Assembly: GCA_031292755.1 (NCBI GenBank) | Contig: JARLGM010000003.1 | Location: forward strand, 61,682 to 125,681 | Direction: 5' to 3' | DNA from: Candidatus Sulfopaludibacter sp. | GTDB lineage: Bacteria > Acidobacteriota > Terriglobia > Bryobacterales > Bryobacteraceae | DNA: 64,000 nt | Shown here: piece by piece, positions 24,938 to 34,457 of the stretch | How the letters are laid out: the number at the start of each line of letters is the position of its first letter | How positions within the stretch are numbered: the first letter of the stretch is position 1 | Translations under genes and position numbers: made by a program | The notes under the pieces: generated by a model | What the model was told of the DNA's origin: nothing | The model's input: only the letters and a program-made list of their open reading frames with translations | Databases searched by the model: none

Positions 24938-26506
24938 CTATCCTTGGATTCTGAGGTCCTTCCCGACCCAAAGGCCTTCGCGCAACTGGCGCTTGATGAT
25001 TTTGCCGGTGCCGGTTTTGGGCAGGGGAAGTTCGCTGAACTGGAAGCACCGGGGCATTTTGAAGCGGGCGATGCGGCCTTGCAGGAATTCGCAGAGCTGT
25101 TTTTCGGAGAGTTCGTGGCCGGGCTTGAGGACGACGAAGGCGGCGGGCACCTCGCCCCACTGCGGGTCGGGTGAAGAGACGACGGCGCACTCGAGAACGG
25201 CGGGATGGGCGAAGATGGCGCGCTCGACCTCGATGGAGGAGATATTTTCGCCGCCGCTGATGATGATGTCCTTCTTGCGATCGACGATCTGGAGATAGGT
25301 CTCTTCGTCCCACACGGCCATATCGCCGGTGTGGAACCAGCCGTCGCTCATGACGGCTTCGGTGGCTTTTGGCTCCTTGAAGTAGCCGTCCATGACCAGG
25401 TCGCCGCGGATGACGATTTCGCCGACGGACTGCATGTCGCGGGGGACGTCGTGCATGTGCGGATCGACGACGCGGACTTCGCAGCCGGGGAGGGGCCATC
25501 CGGTGGAGGCGAGGCGGGCGAGGCGGTCTTCGTCACTGGCGTAGGCGATGGTACTTTTGGTGCGGGCGCCGGTGGCTACCGGGGAGGTTTCGGTGAGCCC
25601 GTAGCCGGCGGCGGCGTTGCAGTGGAAGGCCTGTTCCAGGCGGGCGATGAGTTCGGGCGACGAGGCCGCGCCGCCGAGTACGATCTCGCGCATGGAGGAG
25701 GTGTCGAATTTGCCGAGGTCGGGACAGTTCAGGAGGGCATTGGCCATGGTGGGGACCAGGGACATGCCGGTGCATTTTTCTTCCTGGATGAGGCGGAGGA
25801 CGTGGGAGGGATCGAAGCGCCGCACCATCACCTGCTTGAGTCCGATGAAGGCGCAGGACTGGGGGCGGCCCCAGCCGTTGGCGTGGAAGAGCGGGATGGT
25901 GTGCAGTTCCACGGCGCTGTCGCTGTAGGTGTAAGTGGCGGCTACGGCGAAGCAGTGCAGATAGAGCGTGCGGTGGGAGAGCATGACGCCTTTAGGCGTG
26001 CCGGTGGAGCCGCTGGTGTAGAAGAGCTCGCAGATGGCGGATTCGTCGAAGGAGCGGATGTCGGGCCGTGCGATGCGTCCGGCGGCGAGGAGCGCTTCGT
26101 ACTCCGGGCCGATGGCGATGAAACGTTCGACGGAGGGGCAGGCGGCGCGGAGGTGGTCGGCGAGGGGCGCGAAATCGGTCTCGTAGATGAGGATACGGGG
26201 TTCGGCGTGGTTGATGATACAGGTGAGCTCGGCGGGGGTCAGGCGCACGTTCAGCGGCATGACGATGGCGCGGGCGAGGGGGGCGCCGTAGTAGCCCTCG
26301 AGGAGCTGGTTGTTATTGAAGCTGAGGTAGGCGACACGGTCGCCGGGCTGTATGCCGGCGGCGAGCAGTCCCGCAGCGAGGCGTTCGCAGCGTTCGCCGA
26401 ACTCGGCGTAAGTGAAGCGGTTATCGCCGGAAACGATGGCAGTCTTCCTGGCGTAGAGGTCGACTCCGCGGTAGAGGCAGCGGATCGGCGTCAGGGGAAT
26501 GTGCAT
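24938..26506 (-). CDS. Acyl-CoA synthetase (AMP-forming, class I adenylate-forming)
   Basis: A 522-residue protein from the ATG at 26506 (MHIPLTPIR). Adenylation motifs are in order: YTSGSTGTPKGVMLSH, the substrate-pocket HTIPLFHANGWG, GYGLTETSP, GWFHTGD, DRKKDIIISGGENIS and the C-terminal catalytic Lys motif PKTGTGKI. It activates a carboxylic acid with ATP and CoA, probably a medium- or long-chain fatty acid or a similar organic acid. It is the first gene of the operon with lactate permease. The exact substrate cannot be read from the sequence. Confidence 0.9.
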   Translation of the reverse strand: MHIPLTPIRCLYRGVDLYARKTAIVSGDNRFTYAEFGERCERLAAGLLAAGIQPGDRVAYLSFNNNQLLEGYYGAPLARAIVMPLNVRLTPAELTCIINHAEPRILIYETDFAPLADHLRAACPSVERFIAIGPEYEALLAAGRIARPDIRSFDESAICELFYTSGSTGTPKGVMLSHRTLYLHCFAVAATYTYSDSAVELHTIPLFHANGWGRPQSCAFIGLKQVMVRRFDPSHVLRLIQEEKCTGMSLVPTMANALLNCPDLGKFDTSSMREIVLGGAASSPELIARLEQAFHCNAAAGYGLTETSPVATGARTKSTIAYASDEDRLARLASTGWPLPGCEVRVVDPHMHDVPRDMQSVGEIVIRGDLVMDGYFKEPKATEAVMSDGWFHTGDMAVWDEETYLQIVDRKKDIIISGGENISSIEVERAIFAHPAVLECAVVSSPDPQWGEVPAAFVVLKPGHELSEKQLCEFLQGRIARFKMPRCFQFSELPLPKTGTGKIIKRQLREGLWVGKDLRIQG

Positions 26507-26532
26507 GACTTTTGGATTGTACAACGGCGCCC

Positions 26533-26691
26533 CAAAAAAGGGGTCAGGAGCAAAAAAGGGGACAGGAGCAAAAAAGGGGACAGGAGCAAAAAAGGGGACA
26601 GACGAGTTTTTCGCAAAGGCGGCGAAAAAAACGTCTGTCCCCTGTTTTTGCTAAAAAACGTCTGTCCCCTGTTTTTGCTCCTGTTTTTGCT
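26533..26691. repeat. Tandem and inverted repeat block with large hairpin
   Basis: Four 18-base direct units (core AAAAAAGGGGACAGGAG) run from 26533 to 26604. They are followed by two inverted copies containing CGTCTGTCCCC (26625-26679) and a partial third. Arms of 21 bases at 26594-26614 and 26622-26642 pair with two mismatches around a 7-base loop. The block lies between the hppA stop, which it touches at 26690, and the acyl-CoA ligase start. It may work as a terminator for hppA. The pattern resembles REP-type elements mobilised by Y1 transposases; no transposase is present. Confidence 0.75.
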
Positions 26692-29140
26692 ATTTGCTTT
26701 CGATGCGCATGCCGTAGAAAGAGCGGTACACGAAAACGAGAGCGATCAGGAAGAAGACAGCCGACAGGACGGTAGTGAAGTTATTCCCTTGCGACGCGCT
26801 CAGGCTGACGGCCAGGGAGACGGCCAGGAGTCCGAACAGGGTGGTGAATTTAATGATGGGGTTGAGGGCCACGGAACTGGTGTCCTTGAACGGATCGCCG
26901 ACGGTATCGCCCACCACGCAGGCATCGTGCAGTGCGGTGCCTTTGGCGTGGAGTTCGGTCTCGACCACCTTCTTGGCGTTGTCCCATGCGCCGCCGGCAT
27001 TGGCCATGAAGATGGCCTGGTACAAGCCGAACAGAGCAATGGAAATCAGATAGCCGACGAAGAAGAAGGGTTCGAGGAAGGCGAACGACAAGGCGGCGAA
27101 GAAGACCACCAGAAAGATGTTGAGCATGCCCTTTTGGGCGTACTGGGTGCAAATCTCGACTACCTTCTTGGAGTCGGCGACCGAGGCCTTTTCGGCGCTA
27201 TCCAGCTTGATGTTCTTCTTGATGAATTCCACCGCGCGGTAGGCGCCGGTGGTGACGGCCTGAGCGCTGGCGCCGGTGAACCAGTAGATGATCCCGCCGC
27301 CGGCGATGAGGCCCAGCAGGAAGGGCGCGTGCATAATGGAGATCTTGTCCATATTGTCGGTCAGGTGATGGGTGAGCGCGACAATGGTGGCAAAGATCAT
27401 GGTGGTGGCGCCCACTACGGCGGTACCGATGAGCACGGGTTTGGAAGTGGCTTTGAAGGTGTTGCCGGCGCCATCGTTCTCTTCCAGATTCTCCTTGGCT
27501 TTTTCGAAATCCGGTTTGAAACCGTACTGCTTCTGGATTTCGGCGGAGATATTGGGCAGGGTCTCGATCATGGACAGTTCGTAGACGGACTGGGCATTAT
27601 CGGTGACAGGGCCGTAGCTATCGACCGCGATGGTGACCGGGCCCATGCCGAGGAACCCGAAGGCCACCAAACCGAAGGCGAATACCGCCGGCGCGACCAT
27701 CAGGCCGGCAAAACCCATGGTGCTCATGAAATAGCCAATGCTCATCAGGAAGAGCATGGCGAAGCCCAGCCAGAAGGCGCTGAAGTTGCCCGCCACGAAA
27801 CCGGAAAGGATATTGAGCGAAGCGCCGCCTTCCCGCGAACTGGTGACAATTTCACGGACGTGGCGCGAATTGGTGGAGGTAAACACCTTGACGAATTCGG
27901 GAATGAGCGCGCCCGCCAGGGTGCCGCAACTGATGACCGTGGCGAGTTTCCACCACAAGGTGTTGTCGCCGCCCAGGGTGGGAATCATCAGCGCGCTGAT
28001 GATGTAGGTGAGTACGATGGAAAGAATCGAGGTGAGCCAGACCAGGGTGGTGAGGGGGGCTTCGAAGTTCATCTTGTCGACGTTGGCGTAGCGCGCTTTG
28101 GCGAGAGCGCCGTTGACGAAGTAGCCGACGGCCGAAGAGATCACCATCATGATGCGCATGATGAAGATCCAGACGAGGAGTTGCACCTGCACGATGGGGT
28201 CTTTGACGGCGAGCAGAATAAAGGTGATGAGGGCGACGCCGGTGACGCCGTAGGTTTCGAAACCATCGGCGGAAGGTCCGACGGAGTCGCCTGCGTTATC
28301 GCCGGTGCAATCGGCGATCACGCCGGGATTGCGGGCGTCGTCTTCCTTGATTTTGAAGACGATTTTCATGAGGTCGCTGCCGATATCGGCGATTTTGGTG
28401 AAGATGCCGCCGGCCACGCGGAGGGCCGCTGCGCCGAGCGATTCGCCGATGGCGAAGCCGATGAAGCAGGCCCCGGCCAAGTCACCCGGAACGAACAGCA
28501 GGATGCACAGCATGATGAACAGCTCGACGGCCACCAGCAACATGCCGATGCTCATGCCCGCTTGCAGGGGGATGTCGTAGCACGGATACGGCTTGCCGCG
28601 CAGGGCGGCGAACGAGGTGCGGGAATTGGCAAACGTATTCACGCGCATACCGAAGGCCGCGACACAAAAACTGCCGCTGATGCCGATCACGCTGAAGGCC
28701 AGAATGATAGCGACTTTGTAGAACGCGAAGCCTTGCAGGAAGCCGAAATAGAACACGATGATTACGGCAATGAAGCACTCCAGGATCATCAGGAATTTGC
28801 CCTGGGTGGCGAGGTAAGTTTTGCAGGTTTCGTAGATAAGCTCAGAGACTTCGAGCATGGACGAATGGACCGGCATGTTGCGAAGCCGGACGAAAATGAT
28901 CAGGCCGAAGACAAGCCCGAGGGCGCTGACGACGAGGCCTCCCATCAACAGCGTGCCGCCATTGATGCCGCCTAGAAAGGAAGCGGAGTTGAGATCGGGG
29001 AGTTTCAGATTGGCTTCGCCTCCCGCGTTTTCCTGCGCCATGAGCGGGCAGCAGAGAGCCGCCAGGATGAGGAAAGCGAGAAGGATGCGCAGAATCGACG
29101 TAGGCCGCGCGACACCGTTAGTGCCCTTTAGCGATAGCAT
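26690..29140 (-). CDS. hppA: Membrane-bound proton-pumping pyrophosphatase, K+-independent type
   Basis: An 816-residue protein from the ATG at 29140 (GGAGG ten to twelve bases upstream), with a signal-like first helix and about 16 membrane segments. The substrate-binding segment is EDDARNPGVIADCTGDNAGD followed by SVGPSADGFE; the C-terminal HDACVVGDTVGDPFKDTS is the second conserved loop. The K+-determining position reads GNTFKATSKP, with Lys where K+-dependent enzymes have Ala, so it should be K+-independent and pump H+. It conserves energy from PPi released in biosynthesis or sulfate activation. The stop codon lies inside the repeat block. Confidence 0.93.
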   Translation of the reverse strand: MLSLKGTNGVARPTSILRILLAFLILAALCCPLMAQENAGGEANLKLPDLNSASFLGGINGGTLLMGGLVVSALGLVFGLIIFVRLRNMPVHSSMLEVSELIYETCKTYLATQGKFLMILECFIAVIIVFYFGFLQGFAFYKVAIILAFSVIGISGSFCVAAFGMRVNTFANSRTSFAALRGKPYPCYDIPLQAGMSIGMLLVAVELFIMLCILLFVPGDLAGACFIGFAIGESLGAAALRVAGGIFTKIADIGSDLMKIVFKIKEDDARNPGVIADCTGDNAGDSVGPSADGFETYGVTGVALITFILLAVKDPIVQVQLLVWIFIMRIMMVISSAVGYFVNGALAKARYANVDKMNFEAPLTTLVWLTSILSIVLTYIISALMIPTLGGDNTLWWKLATVISCGTLAGALIPEFVKVFTSTNSRHVREIVTSSREGGASLNILSGFVAGNFSAFWLGFAMLFLMSIGYFMSTMGFAGLMVAPAVFAFGLVAFGFLGMGPVTIAVDSYGPVTDNAQSVYELSMIETLPNISAEIQKQYGFKPDFEKAKENLEENDGAGNTFKATSKPVLIGTAVVGATTMIFATIVALTHHLTDNMDKISIMHAPFLLGLIAGGGIIYWFTGASAQAVTTGAYRAVEFIKKNIKLDSAEKASVADSKKVVEICTQYAQKGMLNIFLVVFFAALSFAFLEPFFFVGYLISIALFGLYQAIFMANAGGAWDNAKKVVETELHAKGTALHDACVVGDTVGDPFKDTSSVALNPIIKFTTLFGLLAVSLAVSLSASQGNNFTTVLSAVFFLIALVFVYRSFYGMRIESK

Positions 29141-29352
29141 GGGAAGAAATTCCTCCAGAATTACGGAAATAGCGAGAACTGAGTCGCGTTCACCCGAAGG
29201 GGACCGACCACACAGTATAAGAGATATGCAGGTCGGATTACAAATAAGATTCAAAAGGTCCGGATTCCGTGTTGGGACTCACAAAGAAGAGTGGGGAAGC
29301 CTAGAGACGGCGGGGCATCTGGTTTTCTTTGTGGCAGTTACGGGCGGGGGCC

Positions 29353-29550
29353 ATGGTCTCTGACGAGGCTCGCGCGGACGCCGGACTGTGCGCGGACTGC
29401 CGGTTCGTGCGATTGGTGCGCAGCGAACGGGGGGCGGTGTTTTATCAATGCGGGAAGTCCTTTGAGGACGCCCGGTTTGCGAAATACCCGCGGCTGCCGG
29501 TTTTGGAGTGTCCCGGGTACCGAAAAGCGGGGGTTGGGGGTGGGGGTTAG
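29353..29550 (+). CDS. Small cysteine-containing protein, Acidobacteria-type
   Basis: A 65-residue protein from the ATG at 29353. It has CADC at the N-terminus, a Cys in VFYQCGKSFED and another in LPVLECPGYR, giving four cysteines placed as in a zinc knuckle. I recall similar short proteins with RYPRYPRLPVLSCPGY-like endings in Acidobacteria. The last residues (AGVGGGG) come from the G-rich tract that begins before the stop, so the native C-terminus may be altered. No ribosome site is evident. Function unknown. Confidence 0.5.
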   Translation: MVSDEARADAGLCADCRFVRLVRSERGAVFYQCGKSFEDARFAKYPRLPVLECPGYRKAGVGGGG

Positions 29551-29581
29551 GGGTTGGGGGCCAGGGGCCAGGGGCCGGGGG
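29527..29581 (+). repeat. G-rich low-complexity tract
   Basis: Nine or more runs of four to five G separated by TT, T, TTA or CCA. The tract covers the end of the small cysteine protein gene and the first intergenic bases. It could fold into G-quadruplexes on the plus strand and contains GGGGTTAGGGG. Confidence 0.6.
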
Positions 29582-29932
29582 ATTAAGCGTTGAAGGCGCG
29601 TTTGTCGCGCGGCTTGGGAGTTTCGGGATTCGTTTCTGGAGACATATAGTTACCTTCTGGCGAACTGCGCTCGCCCCTGGACAGGCCTGGAGGCCTATCC
29701 TACTAATAGCATGGCGACTTACGGGAGTCTTTGTAAGTTGATGATAGGATTTGGTGAGTATGGCGTGAAGGGATGCTCACGCGGAGCGCCTTTGCTCGGT
29801 TGGCAAAAGTCGCCGCGGTAGCCTTAGTAAGTCGAATCAAACCGGCTCCGCCTCTGGAGCCCAGTTAGGCACCAAACAAGTTTCCTGTTGAACTGGTTCG
29901 AATTCCCGCATATACTCAAAACCTGTTTTTAT
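29551..29932. other. Intergenic region without a recognised gene
   Basis: 382 bases between the small cysteine protein and the CHRD protein. Apart from the end of the G-rich tract I see no conserved frame, RNA gene or strong palindrome. The promoter of the CHRD protein is expected near its right end, where the sequence is more AT-rich (CTGTTTTTATATG at 29922-29935). Confidence 0.4.
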
Positions 29933-31978
29933 ATGAAACTTGCGCTGACTCTGCTCTCCGTTGCACTGTGTGCGAACTCGCTGTTGGCGCAATCCGATAT
30001 TCTGCCGGGCTCCGGAGCCGAGCCACCGTGCGGCCCGGGCACCACTTCGACCATTCTTTACCGCACGGTGCTCCGTCCTTCTAACGTGGTTCCGCCGGTC
30101 AGCGGACTGACCGCTTCGGCGGGCGTGACCATCCGCGTGCACACCACTACTTCGCCGGGACCAAACGCGATCGATTTCGTGGCGAACTATAACTTTGGCG
30201 GTCCGGTCACCATCACCGGACTCCAGATTCGCAGCGGCGCCGCCGGACAGAACGGCGCAGTGCTGCTCGATTCGGGCATCTCCGCGGCGGCTCCCGTGCA
30301 GAGCCAGACCGGCAGCGGGACAATCAATATTCAACTCGCCGATCCAGCCGACAACAAGCCGACCGGCACCGTGACTTCGGCAGCCAAACAATTCGCCGGC
30401 GATCCCACCCAGTTCTACGTGGAGATCGATACGACCGCCAATCCGGCGGGTGCGCTTCGCGGGCAACTGGCGGTAGCGCAACAGTCCGTGGCGATGGCGC
30501 TGATGAGCCCATTCAACGAGACCGCCATCCTGGGCGGGGCCGCGACAGGCACGGGAACCGTGGTGGCGACGATCACCCGCGGAGCGTCCGGAGCGATTTC
30601 GAGCGCGGAAGTGGTGCTGGACTTGAACTACCAGTTCCCGTCCGTGGCAACCATGACGGCCCTACAGGTGCAGCAGGGGGCCGAGAGGACCGACGGCCCG
30701 GCCGTAATCCACATCGACCTGGGCAACATTGTAGTGGCGATTGGCAGCGGTAATGTGCGGCAAGTGCTTGAAGCGGACGTTACCAACCCGGCAGTCGTAG
30801 CCATGCTGGAGGCTCTGTTCATCGACCCGTCCAACTATTACTTGAACCTTCTGACCAACGCGAACCCCACCGGCGCCATGAGGGGCCAACTGCTGCGCGC
30901 CAGCCGGAGCGATATTCAGTCCACGATGTGCGTGGGAACGGCGACCGGTCAGAATCTGGCAGGCGCCAAAGTGACCGTGGACGTGCTGCGCAGCTCGACG
31001 GGCGACCTTCAGGCGGGTTTGGTGACTTACGATATCGATTACCAGGTGCCGCCGAATACCATGCTGGTGTCCGCGGGCATCTCCGGCGTGCTGACCGGTT
31101 TGAGCACTGCGAATCCGCTGACCAGCACCACCGGCGCCGGTAACGTTTATGAACTGGTCTCGGTGTCGTCGTTCGTGGGACTACAGCAGTTGGGACAGAT
31201 TCTTGCCGGCAACCGCCAGACGCTGAATCTGGTCACGTCGACGCAAGTGAATATCTCCGGCACAGTGCCGCTCTTCAGCGTGAGCGGCACCCTGCAAATT
31301 ACGAGCATCCAGAACGGGTCGGGAGATTCATCGGCCGAGACCGCCGCGCCGGGCGGACTGATCTCCCTGTTCGGAAATTTTCCCGGCGGTCTTCCGGATT
31401 TCGCCAATGTGGATGTCACCGGCCTGTTCAACCGGGCGTGGCCCACTTCACTCAACGGGACATGGGTGACCATCGGCGATCGCAATATTCCCCTTGGCTT
31501 CCACTCGCTGACGCAGATTGACGCGCAGATTCCGCCGGACCTTCCGCCGGGACCCTATCAAGTGCGGTATTGGGCGTCGCGCGACCTGCCGAGTCTTTTT
31601 GTGCTGCCGGAAGACCAGCCCGATTACCGGAGCGATCCGTATATCCTCACGGTCTCCGCGCAGGCGCCGGGGATTTTCGTTTCGGCCGCGGGTCCCGCGA
31701 TCACGCACGCCTCCACGGGGGCGGCGGTTTCCGCCACTGCGCCGGCAGCCGCGGGAGAGACGCTCTACGTCTATGCGACGGGGATTGCGGGCCAACCCAC
31801 GGTCACCGCAACCATCGGCGGCGCCACCGCGACGGCATCGCTGGTGGCCGTACCGTACATACTTCCGGGTGTCGAAATCTACACGCTGACTGTTCCGGCG
31901 GGACTGTCCGGGTCGCAGACACTAACGTTGACGGCAGGCGGGACAGTGTCTAACAGCGTTCCGCTTGCGCTCCAGTAA
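29933..31978 (+). CDS. Secreted CHRD-domain protein with Solibacter-type C-terminal domain
   Basis: A 681-residue protein from the ATG at 29933, with a signal peptide (MKLALTLLSVALCANSLLAQ). Two clear CHRD-like units end in NPAGALRGQL and NPTGAMRGQL; a third, degenerate unit (DLQAGLVTYDIDYQVPPNTM) follows. After a linker the protein ends in the Ig-like C-terminal domain typical of 'Solibacter' (APGIFVSAAGPAITHASTG; LYVYATGIAG; IYTLTVPAGLSGSQTLTLT). CHRD domains occur in chordin and in secreted bacterial proteins of unknown ligand. The protein is likely extracellular or surface attached. The C-terminal domain is the best lineage marker in the window. Confidence 0.85.
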   Translation: MKLALTLLSVALCANSLLAQSDILPGSGAEPPCGPGTTSTILYRTVLRPSNVVPPVSGLTASAGVTIRVHTTTSPGPNAIDFVANYNFGGPVTITGLQIRSGAAGQNGAVLLDSGISAAAPVQSQTGSGTINIQLADPADNKPTGTVTSAAKQFAGDPTQFYVEIDTTANPAGALRGQLAVAQQSVAMALMSPFNETAILGGAATGTGTVVATITRGASGAISSAEVVLDLNYQFPSVATMTALQVQQGAERTDGPAVIHIDLGNIVVAIGSGNVRQVLEADVTNPAVVAMLEALFIDPSNYYLNLLTNANPTGAMRGQLLRASRSDIQSTMCVGTATGQNLAGAKVTVDVLRSSTGDLQAGLVTYDIDYQVPPNTMLVSAGISGVLTGLSTANPLTSTTGAGNVYELVSVSSFVGLQQLGQILAGNRQTLNLVTSTQVNISGTVPLFSVSGTLQITSIQNGSGDSSAETAAPGGLISLFGNFPGGLPDFANVDVTGLFNRAWPTSLNGTWVTIGDRNIPLGFHSLTQIDAQIPPDLPPGPYQVRYWASRDLPSLFVLPEDQPDYRSDPYILTVSAQAPGIFVSAAGPAITHASTGAAVSATAPAAAGETLYVYATGIAGQPTVTATIGGATATASLVAVPYILPGVEIYTLTVPAGLSGSQTLTLTAGGTVSNSVPLALQ

Positions 31979-31990
31979 GGTTGCCGCCGC

Positions 31991-34336
31991 TCAGGCCGGG
32001 CCAATCAGTTTCACCAGGTGCTGAAACCGCGGATTGGCCCGCAGAGCGTCGAATTTCGGTTCCACGGACGAATAGACCACCCACCCGGAGCGGTCTTCCG
32101 CGGCTTTCTCCAGGCAGTCGAGCGCGCGCTCCTCTTCGCCTAATCCCAGGTAGGGCGAGGCGAGGAGATACGGCGACACATAGGACTGCTTCGCAAGCTT
32201 TTCGATGATCGCGATAGCTTCCCTGGCCTTGTCGCGATTGCCGGCGCGCGCGTAAGCCATCCCCTGGTCGGCGATGGCGCCGCCGTTGCCGGGGCTGAGT
32301 TTCAGGCCCGCGTCGAAATCGGCGATGGCCCGATCGAATCGCGCTACGGCAATGTTGGCGGTGCCGCGATAGAAGTAGGCCTGCGGCGATCTGCCATCGG
32401 CGGCGAGAGCCTTTCCCAGTTGCGCAATGGCGCGGTCGAACTGCCTCGCCTGGTAGTAAACGTATCCCAGGGTGGCCGGATGCACGGAAGACAGCGGATC
32501 CAGTTCTGCGCCGCGGTTCACTTCCACGATTGCCTGCTCAAAACGCTTCCCGCAGGTGAGCAGCAGAGCGTAGTTGGCGTGCGCTCCGGCGTAGTTCGGA
32601 TTCAGTTCGATGGCGCGGGTGAGGGCCTCTTCCGAGCCGCCCCAGTCCCATTGGCGGTACAGGCGGATCAATCCCAGGGCGTTGTGGGCCTCGGCCAGGT
32701 GTGGGTCCAGATCGAGCGCCCGCTCGGCCGAAGCCTGCGCTTCCGGAAATACGTCCTTGGGTGTGGTGTAGCTGGTGCGAAAAACAAGAGCGACCGCCAT
32801 TTGCGCATAGGCGGGAGCGTACGTGGGATCGTGATCCAGCGCTTCCTTGAATTGCTCCATGGACGCCTCAATGCCGGCACGCGTGTGTTTATTCAATTGG
32901 TAGCGGCCGCGTAAGTAGGCGCGATAGGCATCGGCATCGACAGGACGGACAGATTCGCCGGGACGGCCCTGCGGCGTCAGTCCGATGGCTTCGAGTGCCT
33001 GCCGCGCCAGTTCCGCGGCGGCCAGTTCCAGCTCCCCGACAGCTCTCTCGATTCTCTTGCCCCAGAGTTGGCGGCCGTCGCTGGAAGCGATCAGGTTCAG
33101 AGTCAGGACCAGTTGCGCGGGACCGGGATCCAGCCTGCCCGCCAGCACAACGGCAACGCCAAGTTTGCGGCCGGCGGCCTGCGGATTGTTGACCGGCACC
33201 TGGTTGTTGTAAACGGTGCTGCGCGCCAGCACCCGCAGGCGGCTTACCTGCGCGAACTGATTGATCAACGTCTCGGTAAGTCCATCGCTCAGATACGCGG
33301 ACTCCGGCGGGCCGGAATTCGCCAGGGGCAGCACTGCCAGCGAGCGGATGCGGGGGAACAGAGACTGCCAGGCCCACGAACCAATTCCTCCGGCCACTAT
33401 CGTGCCGGCGGCCGCCGTCAGCAAGGCGCGTCGATTCAGGCGCGGCGGGCGCGCAGCCGGAGCGGGGACGGCCGAACCTGTAATGGTGGCGGTCTGCTTC
33501 AGGTTGCGAAGGTCGATGCAGATCTCGCGGGCCGATTGATAGCGGTTCTCGGGCGATTTTTCCAGGCACTTCCGAACGATCCGTTCGTACTCCACCGGCG
33601 CTTCGTAATTCCAGCGGGCAATCGGCTCGGGGGGAGTTTGCAAGATGTTGGCCAGTGTCGCCGCGGTGTTCGGCGCCCGGAACGGGCGCATTCCCGTGGC
33701 CATCTGGTAAAAAACCACGCCGGTGGAGAAGATATCTGAGCGGTGATCGGCCTCGCGCCCCAGCACCTGCTCGGGACTCATGTAATCGGGCGTCCCGAGG
33801 ATCGCACCGAGCGGGGTGGCCGCGGTTACCGTGGAATCGTCCTGCGAAACTTCCCGCGAATGAATCCGGGCCAGACCAAAATCCAGCAGCTCCAACTGAC
33901 CGGCGGGCGTTACGATGATGTTGCCGGGCTTGATGTCGCGGTGGACAATACCGCGCTCGTGGGCCGCCAGTAATACGCCGGCAAGCTGCGAAGACAGTTC
34001 CAGAAGCTCGGCGAGAGGCAGAGGTCCGTTGCGCAGGCGCTGATTCAGAGATTCGCCCTCGACGAACTCCATGGCCAGAAAATCCGCGTCGCCGGACTGG
34101 CCGACTTCGTAGATCACCGCCGCGTTAGGATGAACCAGGCGGGAAGCCAGTTTCGCCTCTCGGGCGAACCGAATGCGCCGCTCAGCGTCCGCCAGCAGTT
34201 CGGCGGGCAGCATCTTGAGGGCAACATCCCGGTCAAGGCGCAAATCGCGCGCCAGGTACACCTCACCCATGCCGCCCTTGCCGAGCAGAGAAACGACCTG
34301 GTAAGGACCGATTCGAGCTCCGGGTGCAAGTGGCAC
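31991..34336 (-). CDS. Membrane Ser/Thr protein kinase with C-terminal TPR repeats
   Basis: A 781-residue protein. The GTG at 34336 was chosen because AGGA lies eight bases upstream and the kinase domain starts at once (IGPYQVVSLLGKGGMGEVYL). The catalytic loop is IVHRDIKPGNI, the metal site LLDFGLARI, and the activation segment ends in TPDYMSPEQ, so the kinase looks active. A transmembrane helix (LLTAAAGTIVAGGIGSWAW) follows near residue 330. Then comes a FlgO-like or adenylate-cyclase-associated segment (LAVLPLANSG; GLTETLINQFAQVSRLRVLA), and at least six TPR units fill the last 280 residues. It is a Hanks-type signalling kinase of a kind expanded in Acidobacteria. Substrates are unknown. 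Confidence 0.9.
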   Translation of the reverse strand: MPLAPGARIGPYQVVSLLGKGGMGEVYLARDLRLDRDVALKMLPAELLADAERRIRFAREAKLASRLVHPNAAVIYEVGQSGDADFLAMEFVEGESLNQRLRNGPLPLAELLELSSQLAGVLLAAHERGIVHRDIKPGNIIVTPAGQLELLDFGLARIHSREVSQDDSTVTAATPLGAILGTPDYMSPEQVLGREADHRSDIFSTGVVFYQMATGMRPFRAPNTAATLANILQTPPEPIARWNYEAPVEYERIVRKCLEKSPENRYQSAREICIDLRNLKQTATITGSAVPAPAARPPRLNRRALLTAAAGTIVAGGIGSWAWQSLFPRIRSLAVLPLANSGPPESAYLSDGLTETLINQFAQVSRLRVLARSTVYNNQVPVNNPQAAGRKLGVAVVLAGRLDPGPAQLVLTLNLIASSDGRQLWGKRIERAVGELELAAAELARQALEAIGLTPQGRPGESVRPVDADAYRAYLRGRYQLNKHTRAGIEASMEQFKEALDHDPTYAPAYAQMAVALVFRTSYTTPKDVFPEAQASAERALDLDPHLAEAHNALGLIRLYRQWDWGGSEEALTRAIELNPNYAGAHANYALLLTCGKRFEQAIVEVNRGAELDPLSSVHPATLGYVYYQARQFDRAIAQLGKALAADGRSPQAYFYRGTANIAVARFDRAIADFDAGLKLSPGNGGAIADQGMAYARAGNRDKAREAIAIIEKLAKQSYVSPYLLASPYLGLGEEERALDCLEKAAEDRSGWVVYSSVEPKFDALRANPRFQHLVKLIGPA

Positions 34337-34457
34337 AATGAGTTTCCTGATGCTAACACACTGGAGCGGTTCCGCCCTCCCGGAGTCTTGTATAAGGCAG
34401 ATCGTCAGTATGAAAGACGGAGAGCGGCTGATGGGGCCGGCAGGGAGATGAGAAAAG

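Noticed and set aside
26533..26691. Possible CRISPR array
   Set aside because: The units are contiguous with no unique spacers, and the second half is inverted. There are no cas genes.
25205..28975. Very long plus-strand open frame (over 1250 codons) opposite the acyl-CoA ligase and pyrophosphatase genes
   Set aside because: It is antisense to two genes with complete family motifs and crosses their boundaries and the repeat block. Its translation is Gly/Asp/His-rich without domains, as expected for a shadow of GC-rich codons.
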